Shown here piece after piece: positions 10,718-24,500 of a DNA stretch of 64,000 bases. The notes beneath the pieces are model-generated. The model was not told the origin of the DNA, ran no database searches, and was given only the letters and a program-made list of their open reading frames with translations. The stretch spans positions 28,266-92,265 of the forward strand of contig NCSJ02000166.1 in NCBI GenBank assembly GCA_002812745.2. The letters run 5' to 3'. The number at the start of each line of letters is the position of its first letter. The stretch's first letter is position 1. The DNA is from Scytalidium lignicola (taxonomy: Eukaryota > Ascomycota > Leotiomycetes). The translations under genes were made by a program, and so were the position numbers.

Positions 10718-12241
10718 CTAACCTACATCTTCCACCGCAGGGCGAGTGGTAGGAGTATTCCCGAAACTTTCTAGACCTCTATCAGCAGTTACATAGCTTG
10801 CTGCTCCGTTTTCTGGTCCAACAATTAAGGGATCAGCAACCGCAGGTTGGGATCCAGCTTTGAGTGCAGCGTAACGTGCACCTGCCTCTTTCAATAGATC
10901 CTGGACCTCCTTCTCCCGTAATGCAATATTGCTCTTCTCTTCTTCCAGTTCTTTCATTTTCTGTTTTCTTTGTGATAGCTCCTGCTCCATCGTGCTAAGT
11001 GTTGATTGGAGTCGTTCGAGGCATTCTGAAAGTGCTGGAATAGGTGTAATTTTGGAAGGTATTTGAGTTACAGATGTGCCTGAAGATTCTGTAGGTTTAT
11101 GTAGGCCATCCATCCCGGCACGGGTTTGTGCATCCTCGTAAGCTGCTCGTCGTTCGGCCTCAGAATCTGATCCCTCTTCTGAGCTGCCTTCAGCCTGCTG
11201 GATAAGGTCTTCCATTTCTTTACGCTGACGACGTTTTGCTTCACGTTCTTGCTTCTTGCCTAGAGCAATTCTTCCATCGTCTACAAACTCGTCAAAGCTT
11301 TCCGCAAAATCTTCATCATCCCTAACTAGCCTCGTCTCAGGTTTTTTCTTTCTCAAGAGAGATAGCTGACTACCGTCATCTGTGTCATTCAAAGATATAT
11401 AATCTTTTTCGTGTGCTAATCTAGCTCTCCGTTCCTTTTTTTCTCTGATTTCGGCTTCACTGGGAATAGCTACATCTCCTGTAGCCGGTGTTCCAAGGTC
11501 GCCATCTTCATCAACAATAGTAGCCCCGGCTAACTCTGATATATCTAATGTTTGTTCATCTTTAAAGCTCGGTGTTGCAGATTCGACAGCTTTTGGTGCC
11601 TTTGGGGTAATTTTTTTCAGCTCGTTCAAATAATCCTTGCTGTATACCGGCCGTTCTGCATCTTCATCACTCGAACGTAAAGGAAGTCTCTGGAGAGGAA
11701 GGCTTTTCCGTAATGCATTTGAATCATTCGCTCCACGTCCAGACTTGGATTTAATCGGCAAGAAGGATTCATCGTCTTCTAAAGCTTCTGCAGCATCGCC
11801 CGAAACTACTTCCCCAACGCCAAATGAAAGTCTTGAAGAGGGAGGTTTCTTCTTCTTGATTTTTGGGTGGGATGGAGCAGTTCCGGTTTGTTCAGAAGGT
11901 TGTACAGTAGTACGAGAGCTTAATATTTCCTCTTTACTTGTCTGATCAACATCCTGTGAAAAATCATCAAAGACTACGCTCTGTCGCAAGGAGGATTTCT
12001 TAAAGGGTTTCGATCCCAAGCTTGATGATGCCGTAACTGTCGTAACTAGATATATCTCATCAGCCAACTTTTCACAATCAGCCACGTTTAAAACGTCTAA
12101 GCTCCAGGGTCTAAGATACTTACCAGGACTTAAAGGCTCCTGATTGTTGGAGGTATGATTCAAGGTTCCCTCATCGTCATCATCGACTCTAATCTTACGC
12201 GCCTTCCTTTTAGACCCGAATCCTGAACTCATTGTGTCCAA
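10718..12241 (-). CDS. NTR2: Nineteen complex-related protein 2 (spliceosome disassembly factor NTR2)
   Basis: One uninterrupted exon encodes 507 residues. The NTR2-type signature is the stretch around residue 200 with YSKDYLNELKKITPKAP, preceded by a basic N-terminus (GSKRKARKIRVDDDDE) and followed by acidic low-complexity sequence. A helical coiled-coil region (LERLQSTLSTMEQELSQRK to about residue 460) lies near the C-terminus. In yeast Ntr2 partners Ntr1 to recruit the helicase Prp43, which takes apart the post-splicing intron lariat spliceosome in the nucleus. Fungal homologues are longer than yeast Ntr2, as here. The gene sits head-to-head with SmG, 243 bp apart, another spliceosome component. 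A GCF/PAXBP1-like identity is the main alternative because the families share this N-terminal region. Confidence 0.8.
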   Translation of the reverse strand: MDTMSSGFGSKRKARKIRVDDDDEGTLNHTSNNQEPLSPGKYLRPWSLDVLNVADCEKLADEIYLVTTVTASSSLGSKPFKKSSLRQSVVFDDFSQDVDQTSKEEILSSRTTVQPSEQTGTAPSHPKIKKKKPPSSRLSFGVGEVVSGDAAEALEDDESFLPIKSKSGRGANDSNALRKSLPLQRLPLRSSDEDAERPVYSKDYLNELKKITPKAPKAVESATPSFKDEQTLDISELAGATIVDEDGDLGTPATGDVAIPSEAEIREKKERRARLAHEKDYISLNDTDDGSQLSLLRKKKPETRLVRDDEDFAESFDEFVDDGRIALGKKQEREAKRRQRKEMEDLIQQAEGSSEEGSDSEAERRAAYEDAQTRAGMDGLHKPTESSGTSVTQIPSKITPIPALSECLERLQSTLSTMEQELSQRKQKMKELEEEKSNIALREKEVQDLLKEAGARYAALKAGSQPAVADPLIVGPENGAASYVTADRGLESFGNTPTTRPAVEDVG

Positions 12242-12484
12242 TCGAGATGGATATCAAAGGTCAGAACGCAGTTTATAGCATTAGAGAATATATTCGAATC
12301 ATTATTTTGCCTTGCTCTAGTTGCGTTCTTGGAAAAAGATCGCTGTCGGAGGTTGCGCCTTATCGGGGTCCTATCGCCACGTGATGTTAAACACTAGCAT
12401 TGCAGACTCGCATCACATCAAATAACCACAAAAAGGCCTAGCCTTCAACAACTTCCCTGAGAAAGTTTTACATTTACCGCGAAG
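12242..12484. promoter_or_regulatory. Shared divergent promoter of NTR2 and SmG
   Basis: Only 243 bp separate the two start codons. An E-box octamer, CACGTGAT, lies at 12378-12385, about 100 bp from the SmG ATG and 137 bp from the NTR2 ATG. Co-regulation is inferred. Confidence 0.65.
12378..12385 (-). promoter_or_regulatory. RTCACGTG E-box (Cbf1/bHLH-type site)
   Basis: On the minus strand the octamer reads ATCACGTG, the yeast Cbf1 consensus. It stands mid-way in the NTR2-SmG divergent promoter. Binding in this organism is inferred. Confidence 0.45.
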
Positions 12485-12969
12485 ATGCCTCAAGCTCAGC
12501 CAGAGCTAAAGAAGGTATGTTCTAGCTCACCGTATCCGTCCCCATGACTGAAAATTTATGATGCGAGGGGCATGCGAGCGTACCGCAACCTGAAAAGTCG
12601 CGACTGTAATATGTTAAAAGCTAGAGTGATGGACTGACGCATAACTGTAGTACCTAGATAAAAGGCTCTTTGTGCAGCTCAACGGAAGTCGGAAGGTTAT
12701 TGGAGTCCTGAGAGGCTATGATGTTTGTTTCTCTTTGTTTCGAGTTTGAATAAGTGTTAATTTCCTGCAGGTTTTCTTAAACATTGTATTAGATGATGCA
12801 GTTGAGGAAAAAGATGGTAGTGAGAAGATCAGATTGGGAATGGTCGTATGTTTAGAAAGTATCTCTGATTAGTTCTCGAGATGTACTAATTTATGTTCAG
12901 GTAATTCGAGGAAATTCCGTCGTCATGCTTGAGGCATTGGAGAGAATAGGAGGGAGAGACGACAGGTAA
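12485..12969 (+). CDS. SMX2: Small nuclear ribonucleoprotein SmG
   Basis: Four exons (12485-12514, 12651-12722, 12771-12845, 12901-12969) give 81 residues, the normal length for SmG. It is one of seven Sm proteins that form the ring on U1, U2, U4 and U5 snRNA in the nucleus. The Sm1 motif (YLDKRLFVQLNGSRKVIGVLRGYDVFLN) and the Sm2 motif (IRGNSVVMLE) are both complete, with the conserved Gly and Asn of each. The first exon has only ten codons (MPQAQPELKK). Introns make up half of this small gene, and the first one is 136 nt. It shares a 243-bp promoter region with NTR2. Confidence 0.97.
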
Positions 12970-13126
12970 CGAAGCACAAAAACGTCAGCCAGGGTACAGG
13001 GGAATGGAGAAATACATTTTTATTGAAAGGCAAAAGTTGCTTAAGGATTCATGGCGTTGTGAGGTTACTACATAAGATACCTTTCCAGACATTGAATAAA
13101 GAAGGAAAGGTTAAGTCTAGGAGAGC

Positions 13127-13761
13127 CTATTTAAACTGCTCCCAATATTTCTCTTCGAATCCCTCCATCATAGCACCTTGAAATTCTTTGACCCATCCTT
13201 TGATACCGCCCTTAAGAATCAAGACCTTCACTTCAGTACTCCTGCCAAACTTGGCAATATCGTCGATGTAATCCTGCATCCATGTGGCACAACGTGTTCC
13301 TCGCCCAGCTGAAGAACCTACACCATGTATTGAGTTGCCTATTCAATGATGTTATAATGGTATTAATATCACTTACCACAGTAAAATATTACTTTTTTTA
13401 TGGAAGCCCGGTCACATAACTCGAAAAGAGGCTTGCGAGATTGGTAAAAGCTTTGGGCTGGTAGGTTAACAGAAGATTTTATAGTTCCCCCCTATCCAAT
13501 GTTAAGGCAGAAATATGTTAGAATGTACTACTATTCCTTAACAGATAATATCGAGAGAACCCTTCAGTATCACTCAAGTGAGGGATAACATACTTCCCAA
13601 TCGTTCCTCCTGACATCAACAAGCAAGAATTCACTAGGTCGACCATTAATATCCATGTCATCAATTAGTTTCATGACTTCCTCAGCACTGATTGTTGGAC
13701 AGGTAGAGCGTGGGGCGGGGAAAGCGGCCCACCACTGGTCCTGTTGGGGAGTTTGAGACAT
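13127..13761 (-). CDS. Rhodanese/CDC25-type phosphatase or arsenate reductase
   Basis: Three exons (13761-13594, 13491-13377, 13317-13127) give 157 residues, the size of yeast Ych1 and Acr2. The rhodanese fold is visible as TISAEEVMKLIDDM, FLLVDVRRNDWEGGTIKSSVNLPA (the conserved DVR and GG-I-x-S-x-NLP elements), and the catalytic loop CGSSAGR. That loop has the CX5R form of CDC25 phosphatases and Acr2 arsenate reductases rather than the shorter loop of sulphurtransferases. An intron interrupts the active-site loop between C-G and S. The C-terminal part (VLILKGGIKGWVKEF) is typical. It is probably cytosolic. I cannot decide between phosphatase and arsenate reductase. The stop lies 157 bp from the SmG stop in a convergent arrangement. 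Confidence 0.88.
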
Positions 13762-14076
13762 GGCAGACTGGTTATTATTATATCACAATAGAACGGCACG
13801 AGCACTGAATTAAACTCGAACCGCTGTGTGTATAGATTTCGAAAACTTCCTTAGCTAATGCAGTGGTTAGAAAACAATTCGTTCTGCGTGGCTAGTGAAG
13901 CTGCTGATTCGTCAAACTAGCAAATAGAGACGCCAAGCTAACGACATGATAGATCGAAGGTGGTGTAAAGGGATCGCAAGTGTCTTAATCCGGGCATCTC
14001 AAAGTTTGGGGATCAAAGGTCACCAGCAATAGACCCATGGTATCGTATACATACTCTAATTTTGATACAGCTATTT
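13762..14076. other. Short intergenic, promoter of the rhodanese gene
   Basis: About 315 bp holding the promoter of the rhodanese gene and the 3' end of KRE33. No other element is evident. Confidence 0.5.
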
Positions 14077-17000
14077 TCAAGTCCGTTTAGATACCNTTTT
14101 TAACNTTTTTTGTGCGCCTTTTCGCCTAGTTCCTGTTCGTAAATCTCCGCCGCACTTTCTCCAGCTTTCCTCTTTGATTTCGAGCTCCTCACACTAACCG
14201 CACTAGTATCCAACCCCCTTCTTTTTGCATCAAGGACTTGCTTCTCTGCATCGGCCCACCCCGGAGCGCCTTCCTCTATCTCATACCTAGATTTAAGTTA
14301 GATCACGATTCAAGATTTCTTGAATATACTTACTGGTCTAGAGGTAGAGCATCAATTAGCTCTCTTTGTTTCTCTCTCAAAGCTTTCAATGCCTCATCAC
14401 CTCCTTCTTCCAGCTCTTCCTCTAAGGTCTTCTCCAAGGGCTTAAATCGCTCATCTACAATTTCATCATCTAGAATACCGCTTGCGTTTTCCCGACTAAC
14501 ACCAACAGCATCCTGTTTAGGCATCTCTGCTTCTATTGCTCCCTTGACCAAGTTGCTGAAATGAGCATTCATCTTTCTTAGAATCTTGATAAACATTGCA
14601 AGAAGTTGAGAGGATGGAAGGGATAATTCGTCTTCGATATCAGACAAATCCTTGCGCTGAAGGCCCACAGCAAGCAGAATAGAGGACTGTACGCCTGTAA
14701 GTTTAATATCGGATTTGAGTCGCCTTGTGAAGTAGAGATTTGCCAAAGTTGGAACTAAGTCAAGCACGACATGATAGTCAAGCATGTTATTAGCGTATGA
14801 CTCCAGCCTTTTAAGGTCGAACGGTGATAAAAGAGCGTCAAGCTCGGATCTAGTCAGCGGTTGTGGTTCATTAGAAGGATCTAGTTTAGAGCCCATATTT
14901 GCAGATTCGTCTATACTGAGTGCAAGCACTGATGGGAAAGTTCGAAATTGATAGGAGAGAAGTGAAATGAAGCGCCGATGGAAATCGCGAGAAAAGGCCC
15001 CTAACCACGATCTGTCATCGCTTGAGTCTAAAGGACGTATCATGACACAGGTATGTTCGCCAGTCAGGTCATTTGGGGTTTGTCGTAGGTAAACTGGTGC
15101 AAATGAAGCACGTTTCCAGAATTTATGAAGAGATTGAGTAAGTCCATAGCTGACACCAACGTAATCTAACTCATCAGGCCGTCGTTCTGAGAGCTTAGAA
15201 AATAGGGGGGGCATTTTCTTAATATCTCTGACTTTGATATCGTCATCAAGGAGAGAAGCATTGGCTAATTCCATATCAGTGACTCGAGGCATGATCTCTT
15301 CAGAAGATTCGTTGATATCTTCGGAGAGGCTCGCGAATTTTCCTTCGTAAAAATCATTAAGAAGTTCTAAGGCTCGACTACCGTATCCCATTCCAATATA
15401 GTCGGGATTTGTTGCTATTCTTACGACTCGAGCTCCAGAAAGCCCAGCAAAATCCTCATCTTGAAATTGCTGGCTGACAAGCCAGGGTATGAGGTCACCA
15501 GCAGCTCTCTGACCCCTGCTGAGGCTATTTAAAACACTTTTCTTGCTTATTTTCCCTTCGAGTGCAACTTGTATTACACATAAAGGTTCAGGCAACCGTT
15601 GACTATCCTCATGGACAGGTGGCACAAGAACAAAAAGTTGATGCGCAGGAGCATCACTCATGAGTTGCAGGTCATCAGGTGAATTCTTATAATGACTTGC
15701 AACGTAAAGGGCAACCATCTGTTGTAAGAATTTCTCCGAAACCGGATGGAATGAAAACAAGGTATCGCGATTGACATTGAGAAGCTCACATTCTGAAGGG
15801 TGCGGGCATCCCTGTGCAGTGTTGAGTTTTGATCGGGGTAAAGTCGCATCTAGACAAAGGAGTGTATTGAGCCACTTTTCAACAGAATCGCCTTGGGTAT
15901 ATCGAATTGGTTCTGAAAGAGTAATCTCGCGCAAGGATCGACCCCCCGAAAAGCTAGAATCCGAAGTTTTGGAAGGTTTTCCGGTCGAGCGGTCAGTCAT
16001 CTCACCAGGTTCAGATCCATTGGCCTGAGAAGCTCCTCGTGATTGTTCTCGTAGTTGCTTAATCAATTTCAACGACAACGACCTGCCCGTACCTTCATAT
16101 CCGTTGATTGTTGACGCCATAAATACCAGATACGGACCCATCAGTTTTCGGACAAGAGGTAAAGGAATTGCTGCCGCCTCATCTATCACAAGAAGCTCGG
16201 CCTGCCCAAGAACATGTGCATCCTGCGGTCGAATATATTGGATAGTCTGACGATGTTGCCGATAGATATTTACTCGAACGATAGCTTTGTTGAAATCCGG
16301 ATTTGTGGATTGGATAATGGAGTAATCAACGTGGTCCATATAATTCAATGCGTCAAATCCTTTGAAAATGAATTCAAAAAGTGTCTTCAGGTTCTCAGGG
16401 CTAGGAGACGTGATAAAAATGTTGCTGTATCCGTGTGCTACAGCAGCCGCCACAGCAACACCTAGAGCTGCTGATTTTCCTCGTCCTCGAGCTGCTGTGA
16501 GGGTAACTGTACTTTTTAAAGTCTTCTCGGCAATCGCGTCGACGAATGTCAGAAGGGCTTTTGCCTGATCTACAGTTTTAGCCAAGGTTACCAAGGGGCC
16601 AACTGGTTGGGTATCTCGTAGTTCTTCCTTCATATTTTCAAGCACTTTCTCTGATTCGCTTTTCGGCTCATCTAGATCTGGAGGCGGCAATGCCTTTACA
16701 TTCTTGCCACCAGATATTGGCAGAACATTAAGTTCATCATCTATGACGAGACAGGATTCGCAACTGCCCAGAGACAGTATGAATCGCTCATTAAATCTCG
16801 CAACCACATCGTCATGCGCCTCCGTCCTATATCTCGAATGTACATCCATTGAGAGGCTGTACAATTGCTTCAAGCTGCTCATACCCTTCAGAAGGAGTAC
16901 CACAAGACCTCCACCTTCCACTGTCTCAATCGTTCTCGCAAGTAAGTTTGGTGTGATGGCCTCAAAATCTTGTAATATGCACATCCCATATGTGTTTCCC

Positions 17001-17458
17001 AAAATCTTATCCGTTTCCTTGTAGTAGACATATCGAATGTCGTGGAGGGATACAAAAAGCTCGAATGGGTCCTCGGTATTAGCTTCTCGAATTCCACGCT
17101 TAATCTCTTTTTTTATCTTGTTTTCTCTCTTTTTTCGGTGACTGTAATGTAATGTTAGTTTTTCGAAGTCACGGCCGCTTTGGAGTCAACATACCTGGTG
17201 AATCCAAGGAGCTTGTTTTTATAAGCCCAAAGCACAGATTTGTTCTGTTTCATATCTGTACTAGACATTATATAATGTAAATGGACAATAACATCCTTCG
17301 CACGGTCCCCAACAACGACAAAGAAGCTTCTCTTCTTCTCTTGCACTCCATTGCGAATGAGCGCAGGAATGCGCTGGTCTCTGGAGGGAGAATAAGTAAC
17401 TTTGAATTGGATTATGAAAGAAGAGAAGGAAATAAACTTACACTGCCTTCCGAACCAT
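14077..17458 (-). CDS. KRE33: RNA cytidine acetyltransferase (KRE33 / NAT10 / TmcA family)
   Basis: The enzyme makes N4-acetylcytidine in 18S rRNA and, with an adaptor, in tRNA. It works in the nucleolus and is needed for small-subunit biogenesis. Exons 17458-17442, 17380-17195, 17141-14334 and 14286-14077 join in phase to about 1,070 residues (yeast 1,056). The first exon is only 17 nt (MVRKA). Motifs in order: SFFVVVGDRAKD, DPFELFV, the Walker A loop ARGRGKSAALG near residue 287, DEAAAIPLPLV, the GNAT acetyl-CoA region RIATNPDYIGMGYGSRAL, and a Lys-rich C-terminus. Two Ns (14105 and 14096) lie in A runs of the last exon. Read literally the frame stops at 14100; ignoring both Ns gives the more typical basic tail and a stop at 14077, which I prefer. 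Confidence 0.95.
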
Positions 17459-19667
17459 TTCCACTCTCCACTGCTCCTTGTCAGGCTCCTCTCGACGGTG
17501 GCATGTATTATATATGGAAATTTGTCGGAAAGTTAATTGATAAGGCAAAACTTTAGATTTTGTCGTTTATCGGTAACTTTTCTGCAGCCGCATTAGGACG
17601 TGCTAAGCCTTCTGAGTTTTAGTCCCGGGTGATGCCCCACTACACAACTAGCAGCGCCCGAGGCTGAATCTGAGGGTTCAGCCTCACGCATCTTGTAGCT
17701 TTATATATACATTTGCTGCCTTCATTTGTGTTTTCTAAATGACTTACTGTACAGTATTTATATATCAATGCACTCGACATGATGTTTCAGGTGACCGAAT
17801 GGAGGCCGCAATTTTTTAACCATCCATGACTAGATTCTAGTGTACAGCCTTGTCGAGCTCTAGATGGTTTCAGATACACATCAAAAGAAAGAATGCTTTG
17901 GATCGACGCCATCTATATCCACCTCTTGATGAGAGGAATCAACAGATGGGATTCATATGTTCTTTTCTCTACTATTTTGGTCTGGCTTGGAAAACGTAAC
18001 CAGGATAGTGACATAGCTTAAGCCTTCGATGTGATTGAAAAGTTTGGAGCTGCCAATTTGTGTACTGTGTATTTTGAGTATGCTAGCCTACTTTTCAGAT
18101 TCAAATGATTCTAAATGAATCTATATAATCTTAGTAAGTAAATTTTCTTTTCGTTTCCCAATTTCGGACAGAACAAATTATTGGTACGAGAGCTAACATA
18201 GTACAACACTTATATCGTCATCTAACATAAAGATTTTCGCCTCGTCCCCAACCAAAAACTTAAAAAAAGGCACNAAAAAAAACATACAACAGAAGGTATT
18301 CGCTGGTCGTCACCGACCCAACTACTGATCTCCCGATCTGAGGCTTATGTATGGCAGAGCGGACGGGATGCCCAGTATTCCTCAGTCTATGGTCGTATGT
18401 GACAGGAATAGAGTTAAAGTGGTATATATATTCAACAACGGTGTTTGATAAAAACAAAAAACAACAACAACAACAAATACTAAGGAAATTTTTTATGCAA
18501 GAGCTTAATTCTCAGGTTCATAGAGTATCACTTGAAATTCGAAGGCCAACATGTTACGCCTGCAGATTTATAATATCTATTCGCTTCGAGAGCTTTTGAG
18601 TTGTGAATCAGCGGCATTGACTAGCAGAATATAAAATGAAAGGACATGGGGGATGCAGGACTTCTGCCACAGACGAAGAGTAATTTTTGTAAGTGGCGAT
18701 AGACCAGTAACATGGGAAATTATTGTTCAGACGAAGAAAAATTCTCAAAGCCTTATCCCGGCTTTTCAACCACCTTTTTCGTAGCAAGGCATGTTTGCGA
18801 ATAAGGCTTATAGTACTTCTGCAAGAAAAAAGACCTCAGCAGATATCTTGTTACCAGAGAGTATGGATAGTATATTTCTCATGGGTATTTTCTATGACAC
18901 AATTATTAAATCAGAACGCTTTAACCTTCCAAGACGTGACCTCTCTGCGCCATTCTATGAATTCTAGACGCGTGAAAGGGGGGAGTAATACACGAGGTCT
19001 AGAATCCTCAACACAAGCAGAAATCTCACACGTATATCTATGTTCTCCTATTCAGGACATATCTATCCTATCCATTTTTTCGCCGTCATCAACCAAGACG
19101 TTTGAGTCTACATCAGTTGTCAATATATCGTAATCTTATAAGCTCCTAGCTAGAAAACGAAGATATTCTAGTAGTAGTAGTAATTGGAAGTTATCGCTCG
19201 AAAGTCGCTTTTAGAGAAATGATTTAATATATAATCTCGAGATTATATATTTTCAAAACATATAGAAGGTAGTTTAAGCAAGTCATAAAAATGCTAGAGA
19301 TAGTTTATCCTGTAGCTGACTTGAATAGCTTCCAATTTCCCATTATACTTCCATAATACCAGAGAATATATAATATTACCCCTCCGAAAGGATTGAATAA
19401 ATATAGGCTTGTGGGTCATGGCTACATGCATAGTATTGTGGATGGCGAAGTAATGGTAGCTTTAAAGCTGGGCGAGGTTATAGATGGGCGAATCGTGCTT
19501 GTGTGAGTGCGCGTGCTTTTGCTCTTCTCAAACGACGCGATGAATGTGATGATTATGATATTTATAGTCATAGATAACATGAACAGGATATGATGTGTTC
19601 ATTAAAGCCGTATATTATGAAGCTCCGATTATGCCTTTATCTATGATGCCATTCCCGAATGCTAGGA
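17459..19667. other. Intergenic, 2.2 kb
   Basis: AT-rich DNA between the KRE33 start and the ERG10 stop. It contains a CAA-repeat (about 18456-18478), a TAG-repeat (about 19171-19182) and an N before an A run (18274). A 136-codon plus-strand frame at 18723-19133 has no recognisable domain and no intron signals, so I do not call it. I see no RNA gene. Confidence 0.5.
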
Positions 19668-21032
<1,365 letters not shown>

Positions 21033-21584
21033 GTTTATGTTGATGCTGAATATATTTTAACGTCTAGGAAAGACTGCTTTTATGTTGACTTGAAAAGGGG
21101 GATCGGAGACGATCAGTAAACACTGCCAACACTGAACCCCTCAAGAAAAGAACCCAACACAATCTACACCGCCTGGCTGGTGGAGGGCCTCTTATCTGAT
21201 TGGGTGGTGGGGGTTTGGTATGAGCCCTTTTACTGGATAGTCTAGCCATTTTCAGTAGCTTTAATTAATATTTCAAAGGCAATTATCTGATATTATCAAC
21301 ATTTTCAGTTACTCAACCTAGAGATTAAATGAGCGAGAAAGCTGTACAATTAATCCATTCAATTAAATACAGATTTTAGTTTGTGAAATCTTGGGATTGG
21401 AGCTTATAAGGTAGCTATATGCAGCAAGGCTGTGGCACGTGATCTCGAGAATTGAACCGCGAATACTGTAGACTAGCGCGAACTTTTTGACGTCGCGAGA
21501 ATGAGAGCTTGAATAGCTGGGGAAGAAAAAGTGGTTTTGCATTGTTTCAATCAACTCCTGTTATACGAATAGTTTTCACAAACC
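21033..21584. promoter_or_regulatory. Divergent promoter region of ERG10 and SNU114
   Basis: 552 bp between two start codons. It contains an E-box octamer at 21436-21443, 142 bp upstream of the SNU114 ATG. Short frames inside are not supported as genes. Confidence 0.6.
21436..21443 (-). promoter_or_regulatory. RTCACGTG E-box (Cbf1/bHLH-type site)
   Basis: CACGTGAT on the plus strand, ATCACGTG on the minus strand. It is the same octamer as in the NTR2-SmG promoter, here close to the SNU114 start. Confidence 0.45.
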
Positions 21585-24500
21585 ATGGATGACCTTTATG
21601 ATGAGTGAGGCTGTTTTGACCTTCTTATTGATATTTAGAAACTAACGTGATTATAGATTTGGTAATTTCATTGGTGAAGCAGAAGAATCAGAAGACGACT
21701 CTCAGCATGGCATTGATGCTGGTGCATACGTCTATGATGAAGACTACCCAGAAGAGGCCGCCCCCGAGCCTACGGGTCAGGAGTTAATGGAGATAGACGG
21801 TTAGTTTTCTGGTTAGGAAAGCCAGTCCAGAACTGATAATTAGTGCAGATGAAGGGCCTTCAAATGCGGTTATTCTACACGAGGATAAACAATACTATCC
21901 AACAGCTCAGCAAGTATATGGCGAAGATGTAGAAACTATGGTCCAGGAAGAAGATGCGCAGCCACTTACAGAACCTATCATCGCACCTGTAGAGCAGAAG
22001 AAGTTCACGATCGAAGAGACTGATTTGCCTCCGGTATTTTTCGACCGTAACTTTTTGACAGATCTTATGAACTACCCAGACCAAATACGAAACATTGCAT
22101 TTGCTGGTCATTTACATCATGGCAAGACTGCGCTCATGGATATGCTAGTGCTAGAGACCCATGATATCACAGACCGTTTAGAGAAGAGGACAGGGAAGAA
22201 AAGGGATGAGCAATTACGATATACAGATACGCACTTTCTCGAACGTGAGCGCGGACTTTCAGTCAAAGCAGCACCAATGAGCTTGGTTTTACAATCTACG
22301 AAAGGGAAATCGCATCTAATCAACATTTTGGACACCCCGGGTCATGTCAACTTTGTAGATGAGGTTGCATGTTCTTTACGACTTGTTGATGGCGTTGTCC
22401 TCGTTGTTGATGTCGTCGAGGGTGTACAAGTCAATACGGAACAGATTATTAAACATGCAGTTCTTGAAGGTCTACCACTGACGTTAGTCGTGAACAAGAT
22501 GGACAGGCTGATTCTGGAGCTCAAGTTACCGCCAACCGACGCATATTTCAAACTTAAACATGTCATCGAAGAAGTCAATACCACGATCGAAAATACCTTA
22601 CCTGGACAAGGAGAGAAGAGAAGGTTAAGTCCAGAGAAAGGTAACGTCCTGTTTGCTTGCAGCAGTATGGGATGGTCGTTCACGTTACAATCCTTTGCGA
22701 AGATGTACGCAGAACAGTACCCTGGGATTAACACTCAAGAATTTGCTCGACGGTTATGGGGTGATATATTCTTCAATCCTAAGAAACGATCATTTACACG
22801 CAAGGCAGTTGAAGAGCGGGCAAAACGATCTTTTGTCAACTTCGTCCTAGAGCCGATCTACAAGTTGTACTCGTTAACGATTAGTGAGAGCCCGGACGAT
22901 TTAAAGACTACACTTGCAACGTTGGGAATAGTGCTCAAGCCGTCTCAGTACAAATCAGATGCCAAGGTATTATTGAAGTTAGTATGTGAGCAGTTCTTTG
23001 GATCGTCCGGTGGTTTCGTTGATATGATTGTCGAACATATCCCTTCACCATTGGAAGCTGCAGAAGAAAAGATCAACCGATACTATACTGGACCGACTGA
23101 TACGAAAACCGCCGAAGCCATGAAGAAGTGTGATCAAGATGGCCCATTAATTGTTCATGTTTCAAAGCTTTTCAATACCAGCGATGCAAAGGGATTTCTA
23201 TCCTTTGGACGGGTCATGAGTGGTACAGTTCGACCTGGAGCTCAGGTACGAGTGCTTGGAGAGGGATACTCAGTTGATGATGAAGAAGACATGACGATGG
23301 CAACGATATCGGACGTCTGGATTGCTGAGACACGTTACAACATTCCTACTGACGGGATTCCAGCAGGGAATTGGGCCCTTCTTGGAGGAGTGGATAACTC
23401 AATCGTCAAATCGGCAACTTTAGTTCCCCCTGTTCTACCTGACGAGGAAGAGGCCTACATTTTCAAACCAGTCACACAATTCACCGAATCCGTACTCAAG
23501 GTTGCCGTGGAACCCATCAATCCATCGGAGCTGCCGAAAATGTTGGACGGTCTGAGAAAAATCAACAAGAGTTACCCTCTGATCACGACAAAGGTTGAGG
23601 AATCGGGCGAGCATGTCATCCTGGGGACAGGTGAGCTGTACATGGATTGCGTACTCCATGACCTGCGAAGGTTGTATGCAGAAATGGAGATCAAGGTGTC
23701 TGACCCGGTCACCCGATTCTGTGAAACGGTGGTGGAAACGTCTGCGATCAAATGCTATGCGCAAACGCCGAACAAGAAGAACAAGATCACCATGGTGGCC
23801 GAGCCCCTCGACCAGGGGATCGCGGAAGATATTGAGAGCGGGAAAGTCAGCATCAAGAGTCCCACTCGAGTCATCGGCAAGTTCTTCGAGGAGAATTATG
23901 GCTGGGACCTGTTGGCTTCTAGAAGCATTTGGGCGTTTGGTCCCGATGATCAGGGGCCGAACATTTTGCAGGACGACACGCTGCCCTCCGAGGTATGTGC
24001 CCCCAGGCTCACAGCCTAACTCGCAGGTGGCTTTCTCTGCTTGTCTTGGCCCCTGTGTCCCCACTGGGCGACTCTCGTTACCCCTGTCTGTCGCTTAACA
24101 TCGGGCCTTTTATGCTGACCAATGACTTCCTACAGGTGGATAAAAAGCTCCTGCTCAGTGTTCGAGACACCATCCGGCAAGGGTTCAGCTGGGCCGCCAG
24201 AGAAGGGCCTTTGTGTGAAGAGCGTGAGTTTCCCCTTCTTTTTTACCTAGATGCACCCCTCTCTGCCCCGACTATCTCGGGAAGCCCCGTCAGTCACATG
24301 CCAGTTTCGTCTGTAGCAGGCAGTCGGAGATACAGTGCATCTGCCCGTTACGGAATGGTCTGATCTAACAGCCTCGCAGCAATCCGCAACACCAAATTCA
24401 AGATCATGGATGTCTCCCTGGCGCCTGAGGCCATTTTCCGGGGCGGCGGCCAGATCATCCCCACTTCCCGCAGGGCATGCTATTCTTCCTTCCTCATGGC

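Noticed and set aside
18723..19133. 136-codon plus-strand frame
   Set aside because: No domain, no splice signals, AT-rich and isolated in a 2.2-kb spacer; likely chance.
23435..24064. 209-codon minus-strand open frame within SNU114
   Set aside because: Antisense shadow of a strongly conserved coding exon in its GC-rich part; no domain of its own.
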